A stretch of 64,000 nucleotides of DNA from Rhineura floridana (GCF_030035675.1 NC_084483.1:186001-250000); one strand, 5' to 3'; counted from the first letter of the stretch, positions 9,601 to 24,600 are shown. Translations and numbers: made by a program. Notes: generated by a model not told the origin, from the sequence alone.

Positions 9601-12600
9601 AACAAATGATGGACATCTCTGAAGTAAAATGGAGAGAAGAAAGGAGAATGACAGTGTCATCTATGGATGTCCATCCAGGAATAAGCCCAACTGAGTTCAA
9701 GTGGGACTTACTCCCAGGCAAATGTATATAGCAAGTGTGGGGAACCTTTGGCTCTCCAGAGGTTCCTGAACTATAATTCCCATAATCCCTGGCTACTGGC
9801 CATGGTTGATAGGATTGATGGCAGTTGTAGTTCAGCAAACTCTGGAGGGCCAAAGGTTCCCCACCTCTGGTGTATAGGATTGCAGCCACAGTGACTTAAA
9901 ATTGTCTTATTAAAGTCAAATCTCTGCCTTGTTCACTTGCAGATTAATGAAATTCCATAACCACAAATCAGACTAAAATGTGTGACGTTTCCTTGTTCCT
10001 ATTAATATCATTGTTACATGGTAACTATTTTAATTTTGCTAAAACCTATCAGCAGCAAATCTTTAAAAAGTTTAAAGTCAAAAATTAAATTTCAAAAAGT
10101 CTGTTCCCCAGCACTTAACAGGACCAGTTGATTAGATTAGGCAAGACAATGGCTATAAATTTACTATGTCCTTCTCCTAAAATGTTTGGTTTTCTTCTTT
10201 TCCAGATTGAAAAATCAAAGCCTATTAAATGTGGAACCTTTGGTGCTTCTTCCATGCAGCAAAGATATCTAGCTACAGGAGATTTTGGTGGAAATCTAAA
10301 CATATGGTAAGAGATTTGCTGATTGATGTCATTTAAAACTCTGTTTCATGCTTGGCCTTATTCTTTTCTCAGATAATTAAAAATTGTCAGTTCATTTAAG
10401 TCCAAAATAGTTTCCTAAGAACCATACTTGCGGTGCCTTCATGCATACATAGTTTCATTTTAAGATTAGAAGTAGGATTGCCTTCAATCGGATTTCGAAT
10501 ATGGAGCTACAGAATATGTGCCAGGTTAAAAATATTATTTAACCCGTTAGGACTGGCGCCCTACATCCTATTAGACAACTTCCAAGCTACCTGGAAGAGA
10601 ATGTTACTAGATAAGATAACTAAATTAGGGTTCTCTATCCCAGTAATACTAGAAATGGGCTATAAAAAAGCTAAATCGAACATTTTGCTCCGCCTTAAAG
10701 ATGTAGACTATCAGCAACATCTAATGCTTGTAACTAAGCAGAAGTACAATTCAAACCCTCATATGCCCATGCCATATCTAACGGACCTTACAATAGCTAA
10801 ATATCGAAAAGCATTTACATTGGCTAGGTTTAACATCCTTCCGTCAGCTCTACTTGAAGGAAGATTTAAGAAAATCCCATATAATGACAGAAAGCGTCCA
10901 TGTGGGGAAGGAACGGTAGAAACGGTGTCACATGTTCTTTTGCACTGTCCCTTTTATCGAGATCTCAGATCGCAAGTAATATCCCCTATCTTACAATCTA
11001 TACCGGGCAGAAATGAAGTTTTTTATGTGGATTATCTTCTTGCTGATAAACAACCAGATGTTACTAAGAAAGTAGCAAAATATTGTGTGGCGGCCATTGT
11101 CTGTAGAAAACAAATGATAAACTAGATATATAATTAACTTGCAATTTTTTTAATCCTTTAGCTTTACTTGTTTTAAATCTTTTAAATGAATTTTACTGTA
11201 TGAATTATGCCATATGTTTGAATTAGTCTGTTTTCCAGTCTAGTGTCTTTTACTTTTGTACGTTTTCCTCTTGTATTGGTCTTTGACCGTAATAAACAGT
11301 ATTCATTCATTATTCATTTAAATCTTCTTAGTTTAGGATCATAAGGGTTTTAGGCAGTAGCAACCTAACGCAAAGGTTCAGTTTTATAGAAAGTTTAGTT
11401 AATTATGCCACCTCTACATGTTTTTCTGGTTGCTTACATTATAAGACATTAGCCATGATCCAATAACTGTACAACTAGTTTACACACCCCAGGAATTTGT
11501 GCATGTTTTTCCCCCTCAGACATCACTACCTCACACTCCACTGTAGCAGTATAAGAAGGTGCTTTGGAAACTGATGAGACATTTTTTAAAGAAATCTGAT
11601 ATGGAAACATAGGCTACTGTTTGTTGTTTAAAAAAAGAATTCACTGGGCAAAAGGCAAAGTAGCCTTTTCGATACTAACTGTTGTTTTTGCGTGTTCCCT
11701 TCATAGGTGGAAAACAACCAAAGATAATTATATATGGCTTTTTTGTCTTTTTTTCTACACGTTTACCTTTTTGGAGTATCTTGTCTCTTATTAATGATAG
11801 TTTTACCATAGGCCGGCAAATCCATGAATCAGTATACCTTGCTAACAACATGTTTTTAGTTTACTGCACCAGTTCTAATATGTTAAATAGATTATTATGC
11901 AGATTCTTCATCTGATTTAGTTTGCCCTGTTCTTGAATTATAGTAGAATTGACTAGCTGGAAATGGGCATAGTGTCAAGATAAAAGAAAGGAAAAGGAAA
12001 AGTAGATCTTACGGGGGGAAATGAAAACAAACCTGACAAAGAACAGCATTTGCAAATAATGCCTATATTTTTTTTAATATGGTAAGATTAGTATTGCACT
12101 CACAGTCCAAGAGACCCTATTGTGCAGTCTTCTGATTCTTCATGTCTCTTTCTGAAAGACCTAGAGTTGGTCTTAGAAGAACAAGTTCATTGTGTTCATT
12201 AATGGGAAAAGTTTAAAAACAAATGTAAGATATAGGCAGGGCTACAAAAATATTTTAGTTTTAGAGGAGCAAGCACCACATTTGGGATCAACAGTTCTGT
12301 GTAGAGCTGAACAGAAAATTTCAAACATTTCAGACATTCCTAGATGCCAGCAGCTAATATTCAGACAGTAGTTTTGTTTTTATGGGTTTTTTTAGGATTT
12401 TTCCCAATACTATACTAACCCATAGTTTGTAGTCATGAGAGCAGGGCCTTTGGAAGTCCAATTTATCATTTAAGAAGTTGAATTGTAATCTTGGATCTTT
12501 GTATTGTTACATTGTACTTTTGGAATTCCATCCATTTTTGGAGGAAAACAAAATAACATTTTTTTTAAAACTCTTTGCATCAATTTTTTCATTGTAACAT

Positions 12601-15600
12601 ATATTGGTGATAAAAAATCTGCTTAAGGCTTGAGTTAGTTCTGGTTTTGTTTACTGATCATGATCCCAAAAACATCTTTGTCAGTTTGGTTCTTGCATCA
12701 AAAATTTCATAAGTGGCATTGCATACGATTTTCTTGATCACTGCTATCTGTGAGTGAATTGAAAATAGTTTGTTTTAAGCATTGTGGTAGAACATGTTCC
12801 TAATTTGGTTTTTTGAGAACTATTAAGAAGCACAAAATAATTAAACCATAAGCTTTCATGGACTAGAGTCCATTTCATCAGGCACATCAGCATATAACAT
12901 AATAATTGTATATGACTGTTTTTTGTTGCAACAGGCTAAATGATTTTCCCTTTGGAAATTGCCACAAAATAATTGTCCCTTTCTGCTATTTAGGAATTTG
13001 GAAGCTCCAGAAATTCCAGTATACTCCGTGAAGGGACATAAAGAAATCATAAATAGTATTGATGGTGTTGGTGGCTTAGGAATCGGGGAAGGAGCACCAG
13101 AAATTGTGACAGGAAGTCGCGATGGTGAGTTAGCCTTGTTGCAGTACCATTGGTTAGGAGGAAAAGGGAAGTGAGTTAGGATAAATCCAGCCAATAGCCC
13201 CTATGAAGGCCATTCTACCATCTTCTGATTGGGTAATTCATTATGAACCTATTTAGTCCTATGACCTAAACTTTAAAGGATGTTTCACAAATCCAGAGAA
13301 AAATTTGAATATAGTTTTCAAAAATTATTTGTTCATGCATGAATGCTTATCACATTTTGGAATTCTAACTTGAAATGGCTATTTTTTCCTCGAGAAATAT
13401 TTGCATGCATTTTGCTAGAAAGTAGAAAACTGTAGGGAGATAATTCTAGCATTCAGCATGTTTGGTTTGTACACAACACCAGGCATAGGGTTCTCTCATA
13501 CAAGTTATGCCCTGCCTGAATAATACATCGTATCTTACAGAGCAATCCTAACTATGTCTGCTCAGAAGTAAGTCCTGTTAAATTCTATGAGGCTTACTCC
13601 CAGGTAAGGGGTATTAGGCATGCTTTCCTGGGAGTAAGTCTCTTTGAACACAGTGGAACTTACAAGTAAATGTGCATGGAATTCTGCTACCTTAATTCAA
13701 TAAATCGTTGAAAATAAATCATACTTTAGAACATTAAATGCTATGGAAATGTTTACAGGTCTTGCTAACTAAACTTCTGCCATTAAAAAGATGACTCCGC
13801 AATACTAAAATATTGATGTGTCTCTTTATAAACTAGGATGGCCAATTACCAACATTGAGGGTGAGAAAGTGAAGGGATTGAGCAAGATAGGCGATGGTCT
13901 GCTGAAAAACAGCAGGAGATCAAATTATTCTATATTTCCAAAACCTTCCATGGCCAAGGGTTGTACATGTGTGTTTTAGTTAGGCGACTGGTTATATACC
14001 CCAGCATCAAAGGATAGCATGCAGGCACTAACCTTGGCTCCACTGAAGAGGTGGGAATTGGCTCAGGTAACCCAAGACTCTGATTTTGGCACCAAGAGCA
14101 GCATCATGCATAGGCCCCTTTCAGCTCTACTATTATGTGGATCAGATCCTCCTGCCTGATGGTTCCAGAGCTGCTAGCTGGAGAATGTTGGGGGGCAGTG
14201 CTGTTGTCATATACTGGAAAACTGGGGGGAGAATGAGATGGGGGAGGGGTAAAGATTGATTTGTCAATGTGAGTGTGAGAGAACGTGGATATGTGTGAAT
14301 TTTTGGAGGGAGGACACAATAATGAACATCTGCTTCCTCTCTTTGCCCCCACATCCCTGACAGTTTTCTCATGGATCTTCACTTGTTACTTTTATTTAAT
14401 GCTAGGATTGTGGCCTGTTGCTTCTAGTGAGTCCAGTTGCAATATCCTTTGGATCACTTTGTAAGCATAGCAGCTTGTAAGACTGAGAAGTAGTAGATCT
14501 GTTCATAGCTGGTGATTGCAGCGGTGTTAAAGTAACACCTGTTGCTGATGTTTTGTCCTATGCCTATGTGCAGCAAAAAGATGGGCTTATGTTGCATTAG
14601 CAGGGGCTGACCAGGGAGATGAGTGGCAGCAGTGACAGGTCCTTAAAATCCTGCCAGATGTTGGAGATGCCCCAGAGGGCACTATACCTTAGTTTAGGCT
14701 TATAATGGATGCTGTGTGTTTTTTAAATACCAGCTGGAGCAAAATTGCATGGCTGTATCTCACTTAGCAAGCAGAAATGCCACTTTATCTACAGAAACAC
14801 AAATCAGTATGGACATTGCTACAACTAAGAGGTCCCCTGAGGATCAATATGTACTGAATGTTTATGACTCTTTTACAGTATTTGCCCATGTTTTTGGCAC
14901 ATTAGCTACTGCATAAACTAGTAACTGATGATTTTTAAAAAGTTAGCTTCTTGTGTACAGTCCGTGCTTCAAAGAAGGAGTTGGCTTCTTGTGTACAATC
15001 CATGCCCTGTTGAAGTTAGTGGCACAACTTCTCTTGTTTTTAATAGATGTTTATTGCCACCAGATGTCAGAGCAAAGCGAGTTAACTATTTAGGCATTAG
15101 AAGAGTAAGTAAAATAATAATAAGAATAAAAGTATGTTGGGGTTTTATTAAAGCTTTCTGATTTATAAGCTTTATACTATAAAGAAGCTTTTTCTGGTAT
15201 AATGTTTTCTGGAGTTATTGCTGGCAGCAATCTGTTTCAAAGGAATGTCAAAAAAAGGACCAGACTCCTTTTTTGGGGTGAAGTGGGTGTTATCTGATAA
15301 AAAGAAAAGAAGCATTTTTTAAAAATCTGGCAAGAGATTTTGAAGAATTGAAAGAGGACACTCTTTTCAGCTCTAATTAAAAAGACTACACCCACACATT
15401 AGTCCAGCCTCTCACTGCCACTTCGTAGATTTTTCCCCTTAGCTAGTATATACTTGGTAACAGCAATATTGGCCAGCCTTTTTCCATTCTAGGTTCCTCA
15501 GCTGCCATACGATATGGTTACAAGGATACTGCAATCAGATATACATATGCTGTATGTTCTATTTTGAGTCCCCTCATGGAACAGGGTTTTCGCATAAGTC

Positions 15601-18600
15601 ATTAGAGGGCTCTTGCAAACTTATGTCTACATATATGAGTATGTAAAAAGAGGATAATATATATATGCATGTATAGTATTAGTAGCCCTGTCTTCTAAAC
15701 AAAAACTACAACTATCAGGTAATGGAAGCTAGCATTTTAGCTGAGTGACATATTTCTTTGTGTATCGGTTATACTGTTCTTTGGATGAAGCTGAGACAGC
15801 ATCCATCAAATTGTGAAAGCATGGGAACAAACTGTTCTCTCTCTTTTTTGGCAGTACACTTAATATAAATGTGAAGGAAGACATAAATGATGTTTTCTTA
15901 AGCAAGTTGGTGGGGCTGAAGTGAAAGGAATAAATGCTACTTGGTATTTTTTCAGTAAAATAATAACCTACATCAATTTTCTCAGGGACTGTGAAGGTAT
16001 GGGACCCGAGACAAAAAGACATTCCAGTTGCCAGTATGGAACCAGCCCAAGGAGAGAGCAAGAGAGACTGCTGGACAGTTGCATTTGGTCAGTTCTCTGT
16101 TGAGCTTGTTGATTCTTAATGGTATACACAAATCTATCATGAAACTTTGCTCCCATCACTTTAGTACCATAACATTCAGTTTCCAGGTGTTCTGCTTAAT
16201 GAACACAGGAAATAGAGGGGAATTATTAGGGTAATCAGAACACATGAAGTGGTTAAAAATTTGATCTGAAACGCAGTCTATAGATTCCTTGTTCTGGGAA
16301 TCCAGCTTCCAGCTGTTTCCTTCTCTTCTATCTCAGCAAATGCAGTATTAACATTGTAAATAAAATAAATAATATAGAAAGATTGCAGTAGACACTAAAG
16401 TTTCTCAACTGTTGCCTTTTTCCTTGGTTCAGTGCCTTCATCTCTTCCTGAATCTGAGGAAGAGTCATAACTTGTCCTGGTATGTTATTTCCAAAATTGT
16501 TTTCTTCCACAAATGCACATCTTTTTATAACGAATAAGTGCGTAAATTTGGACTTCTTGTAAGAACGATTGGTGATATGTTTCTTTAAACAGTGGTTCTT
16601 TGTCCAAACCAGGCAATGCATATAATCAAGAGGAGCGTGTTGTATGTGCAGGCTATGATAATGGGGATATCAAGTTGTTTGACCTTAGGAACATGACATT
16701 GCGATGGGAGACCAACATTAAGAATGGGGTAATGTTTCACAAATATATATTTGAATGTTTTGTTTTGTTTCTTTGTAAGGTGAAAGCTACAGATACTTTC
16801 AGGCTGGAAATTATGCTCAGTCTGATTAAAATTATGCTGCATGTTTTGGTTTTGCCTTTGGTCTAAATTATCATCATGGATGGGTTTTGGTTTGACTTAT
16901 GGATAATGATCACACTCCTTTTCTGTGAGAGTTCAGGGAGAGGGAGAGTTGTTCCATTCACGTTTTTGTCTTACAACATATATAATTATTTTCTGTATGG
17001 CAGAAGTCAATAATAGCTGCTATTTTTTAAATTAAATTTATATCCCACCCTTCCTCCCAGAAGAAGCCTAGGGTGGCAAACTAACAACAAAACAACTATA
17101 AAACATCTAACAATTCAAAATAAGTTTCCTGAATACTTTGTGCTTCAGGCTTTTGAAATTATATTGAAAGATACCTTTATCACAAGACATTGATCTATAA
17201 AATAATATAAATTTTTCCAGAGAGAATGAGTATGCTTCACTAAACTAAGGATATCGTTCTGCGCAGAGTTCAGGGTACCTAAGTTCATTGGCTTGGATTT
17301 CCCCATGTCTCTCTCAGGAAAAGTGAAACTAGTCCTGTATTTGCGAGGGGTTTTAGGCTTGTATTTTTTGAATGGCAGGCCACAATGCTACATGCTGAAC
17401 CACTTTTGAAACCATAGGAGTTTTGAAGCCAGATTATAGTGTGGCAGAGGGTCTGCTGTTAAAAGGGGGAAAGTCAGAAATCCCACTAGGCATGCCTAAG
17501 CCTTTGAATTGCCCCTAAGGTCCATACAGGAATACCCTGCTATATGGACCACTTTACGGACACTTGCGAGTATGGACATACTTACAGTAGCACCATTCCC
17601 CTGTTTATGTACTTCGCTTCGCAAGAACGGACACTTAACCTTCGGTTGTGGCCTGTTCTTTCGGTGGGGGGTGGAAAGAGACGCAACCGTGCGACCGCAA
17701 ATCAGCTGGGAGTTGCGATCAGCTGAGAGGTGCGGCAGCACAGCAGCAGAGGCTTTAGCGCAGGGCTTTGAGGCTCCGGTGAAGGAGAGGTGGCACAGTG
17801 GCAGCGCAAGTGAAAAAAGGCAGTGCTTCACTTTAAGTACATTTTCTGTTTACGTACTCGCTCTGGACCCATTGCGTACGTTAATGCGGGGTATTCCTGT
17901 AATTAGGTATACTTAACACTGCATAGGATTGGGCTGCATACCTTCAATCTTGAGTACCCTCTCATTGCTTCCAAATACACGCACTTAGGATTGCACTGTG
18001 ATTGAGTGGACATCTTAATGCTTGCTTGCTTTATGTTCCTAGGTTTGCAGTGTTGAATTTGACAGGAAAGATATAAATATGAACAAATTGGTAGCTACAT
18101 CACTTGAAGGAAAGTTTCATGTTTTTGACATGAGGACTCAGCATCCAACTAAAGGCTTTGCTTCAGTTTCAGAAAAGGTACAGTATAAAACTGTTCATTG
18201 TTATGGCAGCAAACGTTCTACTCTTGCCATCAGGAAAAGGCATAGTAAAAAATATTTGTAGAATAGATGCTCATAAGCGACTGTGACTGCGGCCCTAAAC
18301 CTCTAGAAGACTTATCTTCTCCTTAGTACCCTATCACAGTCTTTAAGCTTGACCAAGAAAACTGTTGTGATGATGCTAGCATACTCCCAAGTTTAAATGG
18401 TGGCTTGATGCATATAAGTGTTTGGTATCTACTGCACAGTGGTATAGAGTTTCCTTTTTCTACGGGTTTGCAAAATCTAATCATTTTCTGGAAGCAGTAC
18501 ACATTCTTTCATGTCAATTCACCTTTGGTGGCCGAGAATGTAGGCTGGGCTTGGAGCTATTTTTGTGCTGGGAAGTGCTCAACTGATACAAGGACAAGGC

Positions 18601-21600
18601 CAGAGTTTGTGAGGCTCGGTGTATTTGCTCCCTCTCTGAGCTGGAGAGCTGGCAGCCCTTTCAGAATTTTCTGGGGGGTGGAATGAAACAACTTGTTTCA
18701 GCAGAGTGCACATCAAGCAGGAAAAGGAGGTTTGGGGAAGCATGCTGCACAGAGATAAGAAGACTTTCCTTGCCCAGCATAAGCCTGGCTTGAAACTTCA
18801 TTTGCGTCCGCCTTACTCCTTGGAAGGTGTGGAATGAATGAGATAGAGGAATCCTTCCCAGGGTTGATATCTCTGTGAAGGAGGAAGTGAGCCATGTACT
18901 ACACTGCCAAACTGTGTTTACACAGGACTTCATCATGTACCCTATGCGTGTGGGACCTTGTTTCTGTCCTTGGGTCAGTAGCCATGGTATCCAGCTATCC
19001 ATTAACTCCACCCTGTCCTTGAGTTCTTTTGCATATGCAGAGGAATTGAAAGAAGGGAGGAATCAGTCTCTCAGAAGCAGTGTGATAGGTTCTTAACTAC
19101 TTCCAGGTTCCTCCAAAGCCTGGCATGGTAAGAAACGGTTCCCTCCTTTGCACACAATCTAAGTTCTCTTCAAGTGTCAGAAAACTTCAAAGATCAGATG
19201 GGTCTATCTCTCCTACCCAATGTGATATGAGACACACACACCCATCTTCTCTGTGATAGAACTCGGGGAAGGTCTCTAACTCCATGTTGGGCTCCCACAA
19301 AAGTGATTGCAGAGGCAGTTGCCCTTTAATGATAGGAGAATGAGGCTACATAGGCATTCTCCTGTACACAGTGCTGTGTAAATGCAGAACAGAAGTGTGA
19401 CAACTGTTCATATGACTCTGTCCCACTCATCTGATTGATTATACCTTGTCCCAGGCAACCAAGTGTGTGGCTAATGTGTTATATATATGTATACTATGCT
19501 TACATAATAGATAAAACAGCCCCTGTTTATTACATTAATGTATGTTTAATTTTTGCACAACTTTGCTCTTAGGCCCACAAGTCCACTATGTGGCAAGTTC
19601 GTCACCTTCCACAGAACAGAGATATCTTTGTAACTAGTGGAGGAGCTGGAAACCTTCATCTTTGGAAATAGTAAGTATTTACTATTCATCAAGGGGGGGG
19701 GAGTAGAAGCAGTCTTTTCTGAGTAGCCCCAATTCTGTACGTTAAGTTACAACAATGAGCTCATACAGTAGGTAGCTTTTCCTATCATAGGAGAGTTTGC
19801 TGTTAGACTGAATTATTAAAAGTGGGTTAACTTGCATCTACAACCTAACATTTATTTGGCACTGGATGTTTGTTGCAAGAAGCTTAAATAACTTTGCTAT
19901 AGTTTTGTGTATAAACATGATATTGACTGCTATACATTTCTCTGCCACTCTGAAATGATATGGTGTATATTCCATAGGCAGATACTTTTTACTACCTTAC
20001 TAGCATTCCTGACAGTGAAAGCTCTCTGGGCGGTGTACATCAAGTAAACACTTTACATTCAATTTAAAACCACCTGGTCATCAAATCAACAATTTAAACA
20101 TACAGCAAAAACTAAGATTAACATAATTAAACCCATTAAATACAAGTCAAAAAGTAATTGGAAAAAGATGAACATATAACTATCTTTACAACATTAAATA
20201 CAAAATACTAAAATATTAAAATACTAAAAATACTAAAATGCCTGGGTAAAGAGGAAGGTTTTCACCTGGCGCCGAAAAGATAGTAATGTAGGCGCCAGGC
20301 GAACCTCGTCAGGAAGGGTGTTCCATAGTAGGTCTATCAGACTTTGTTTCAGCAAACACCCTGCCTGATTGCTTAAACCTCTGTGCCTTCTCTGCCTAGC
20401 TCCTATAAACTGGCTGGCTCGTCATAGCTAGGGGAGTATTTGGGGGAAGGTTTTTGCTACTCCCATTCTGGCAATGAGCTAAATATGTATATGGGCCTCC
20501 TTATGCCAGCAGCTCCTGAGTGATTTTCTCCAGCACAGATGCCGTTTAAAAAGGCCTCATTTCCAAACAGAAGCTTATGCCCCTTCTGTGTTCTGGGCTT
20601 GGACAGACAGATGAAGATGTTTTGGCTCTTTCTGAATACTGCATATATTATATTACTGAATTTCATTATATATCCTATTTTCTAATGTCTGTCTTTATAA
20701 TGACTGCTCTTAACTATTTTATGTAACCTGACTAGAGTTTTTTTTATTAAGCAATATATATATGTATAGCTTGCTAAATTAAAAAAAAATGTATGCTGAA
20801 ATTTAACATTTTTACCCAAAGAGCTTTAAACTAGAAAGCTTCTGGACACAGCCTTCCTGTTCAGGTTCCTTTTTAGCTTTGGTTTGGCTAAGACTGCAAT
20901 GTGCGCTTACCTGGGATTTCTAAGCAGACAAGCTTAGGACTGCACTGTGACTCACTATTCCTGAAATTCTGAAATCTTCATTCCCTTGGGGACATTAAGA
21001 ACATAAGAACATCAGAAGAGCCTGCTGGATCAGGCCAGTGGCCCATCTAGTCCAGCATCCTGTTCTCACAGTGGCCAACCAGGTGCCTGGGGGAAGCCCG
21101 CAAGCAGGACCCGAGTGCAAGAACACTCTCCCCTCCTGAGGCTTCCGGCAACTGGTTTTCAGAAGCATGCTGCCTCTGACTAGGGTGGCACAGCACAGCC
21201 ATCACGGCTAGTAGCCTTTGATAGCCCTGTCCTCCATGAATTTGTCTAATCTTCTTTTAAAGCCATCCAAGCTGGTGGCCATTACTGCATCTTGTGGGAG
21301 CAAATGCCATAGTTTAACTATGCGCTGAGTAAAGAAGTACTTCCTTTTGTCTGTCCTGAATCTTCCAACGTTCAGCTTCTTTGAATGTCCACAAGTTCTA
21401 GTATTATGAGAGAGGGAGAAGAACTTTTCTCTATCCACTTTCTCAATGCCATGCATAATTTTATACACTTCTATCATGTCTCCTCTGAGCCGCCTTTTCT
21501 CTAAACTAAAAAGCCCCAAATGCTGCAACTTTTCCTCGTAAGGGAGTCGCTCCATCCCCTTGATCATTCTGGTTGCCCTCTTCTGAACCTTTTCCAACTC

Positions 21601-24600
21601 TATAATATCCTTTTTGAGATGAGGCGACCAGAACTGTACACAGTATTCCAAATGCGGCCGCACCATAGATTTATACAACGGCATTATGATATCGGCTGTT
21701 TTATTTTCAATACCTTTCCTAATTATCGCTAGCATGGAATTTGCCTTTTTCACAGCTGCCGCACACTGGGTCGACATTTTCATCGTGCTGTCCACTACAA
21801 CCCCGAGGTCTCTCTCCTGGTCGGTCACCGCCAGTTCAGACCCCATGAGCGTATATGTGAAATTAAGATTTTTTGCTCCAATATGCATAATTTTACACTT
21901 GTTTATATTGAATTGCATTTGCCATTTTTCTGCCCATTCACTCAGTTTGGAGAGGTCTTTTTGGAGCTCTTCGCAATCCCTTTTTGTTTTAACAACCCTG
22001 AACAATTTAGTGTCATCAGCAAACTTGGCCACTTCACTGCTCACTCCTAATTCTAGGTCATTAATGAACAAGTTGAAAAGTACAGGTCCCAATACCGATC
22101 CTTGAGGGACTCCACTTTCTACAGCCCTCCATTGGGAGAACTGTCCGTTGATTCCTACTCTCTGCTTTCTGCTTCTTAACCAATTCCTTATCCACAAGAG
22201 GACCTCTCCTCTTATTCCATGACTGCTAAGCTTCCTCAGAAGCCTTTGGTGAGGTACCTTGTCAAACGCTTTTTGAAAGTCTATGTACACTATGTCCACT
22301 GGATCACCTCTATCTGTATGCTTGTTGACACTCTCAAAGAATTCTAATAGGTTACTGAGACAGGACTTTCCCTTGCAGAAGCCATGCTGGCTCTGCTTCA
22401 GCAAGGCTTGTTCTTCTATGTGCTTAGTTAATCTAGCTTTAATAATACTTTCTACCAGTTTTCCAGGGACAGAAGTTAAGCTAACTGGCCTGTAATTTCC
22501 GGGATCCCCTCTGGATCCCTTTTTGAAGATTGGCGTTACATTTGCCACTTTCCAGTCCTCGGGCACGGAGGAGGACCCAAGGGACAAGTTACATATTTTA
22601 GGTAGCAGATCAGCAATTTCACCTTTGAGTTCTTTGAGAACTCTCGGGTGGATGCCATCCGGGCCCGGTGATTTGTCAGTTTTTATATTGTCCATTAAGC
22701 TTAGAACTTCCTCTCTCGTTACCACTATTTGTCTCAGTTCCTCAGAATCCCTTCCTGCAAATGTTAGTTCAGGTTCAGGGATCTGCCCTATATCTTCCAC
22801 TGTGAAGACAGATGCAAAGAATTCATTTAGCTTCTCTGCAATCTCCTTATCGTTCTTTAGTACACCTTTGACTCCCTTATCATCCAAGGGTCCAATCGTC
22901 TCCCTAGATGGTCTCCTGCTTTGAATGTATTTATAGAATTTTTTGTTGTTGGTTTTTATGTTCTTAGCAATGTGCTCCTCAAATTCTTTTTTAGCATCCC
23001 TTATTGTCTTCTTGCATTTCTTTTGCCAGAGTTTGTGTTCTTTTTTATTTTCTTCATTCGGACAAGACTTCCATTTTTTGAAGGAAGACTTTTTGCCTCT
23101 AAGAGCTTCCTCGACTTTGCTCGTTAACCATGCTGGCATCTTCTTGGCCCTGGCGGTACCTTTTCTGATCTGCGGTATGCACTCCAGTTGAGCTTCTAAT
23201 ATAGTGTTTTTAAACAACTTCCAAGCATTTTCGAGTGATGTGACCCTCTGGACTTTGTTTTTCAGCTTTCTTTTTACCAATCCCCTCATTTTTGTGAAGT
23301 TTCCTCTTTTGAAGTCAAATGTGACCGTGTTGGATTTTCTTGGCAATTGGCCAGTTACATGTATGTTTAATTTAATAGCACTGTGGTCACTGCTCCCAAT
23401 CGGTTCAACAACACTTACATCTCGCACCAGGTCCCGGTCCCCACTGAGGATTAAGTCCAGGGTTGCCGTCCCTCTGGTCGGTTCCATGACCAACTGGTCT
23501 AGGGAATAGTCATTTAGAATATCTAGAAACTTTGCTTCTTTGTCATGACTGGAACACATATGCAGCCAGTCTATGTCCGGGTAGTTGAAGTCACCCATTA
23601 CTACCACATTTCCTAGTTTGGATGCTTCCTCAATTTCATATCTCATCTCAAGGTCTCCCTGAGCATTTTGATCAGGGGGATGATAGATCATTCCCAGTAT
23701 TAAGTCCCTCCTGGGGCACGGTATCACCACCCACAACGATTCTGTGGAGGAGTCTGCCTCTTTTGGGGTTTCGAGCTTGCTAGATTCAATGCCTTCTTTC
23801 ACGTATAGAGCGACTCCGCCACCAATACGTCCTTCCCTGTCCTTCCGATATAGTTTATATCCAGGGATAACCGTATCCCACTGGTTTTCTCCATTCCACC
23901 GGGTCTCCGTTATGCTCACTATATCAATGCTCTCCTCTAAGACCAAGCACTCCAGTTCTCCCATCTTGGTTCGCAGGCTCCTAGCATTACCGTACAGGCA
24001 CTTGTAAGCAGTGTCTCTCTTCAAGTGTCTTTGGCACTTGTGGTTAGGCCTGTGGTAATTTTGCTCTTCTGAATTTATATCCTGTGCCCCTGCTCTCACA
24101 ATGCCTACTTCTAGGCCTACCCCTTTTAAAATTTCATCATTTCTTTGGTTTTTATCCCAGGGGGGAGGTTTATTCCGAACCGGACCTTTCTCAGCTCCTG
24201 TCGGGTTTCCCCCCTCAGTCAGACATTCCCCCTCACACAACCCCCAGGTATGGTATGGATGCTGGGATTGGTTTTTAGTGTGAGAAAAATCAGCTTAAGA
24301 GATCGCCTATGAAATGCGCTGAGTGACCTTGGGCGAGTCACTCTCTCTTAGCATAACCCACCTCACATGATTGTCGTGAGGATAAAATAAGATGCACCTT
24401 GTAAGCCACCCTGAGCTATATAGAATATATAGAAGCAGATATAGAAAAATGCATGGTATATGTTTATAAAGTGGGCTTTTTACATTTTTTTTCCCAGTGA
24501 GTATCCTGCACAGCGGTCTAAGGAAGATTCAGAAGGAACTGAGATGGGAGTAGCAGGTTCAGTTAGCCTTTTTCAGAATGTGACACTGTCAACGCAGCCT

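Noticed and set aside
21208-24240. 1010-aa frame as a host gene
   Set aside because: Endonuclease and RT motifs, the CR1 3' UTR and the octamer tail make it a LINE ORF2.
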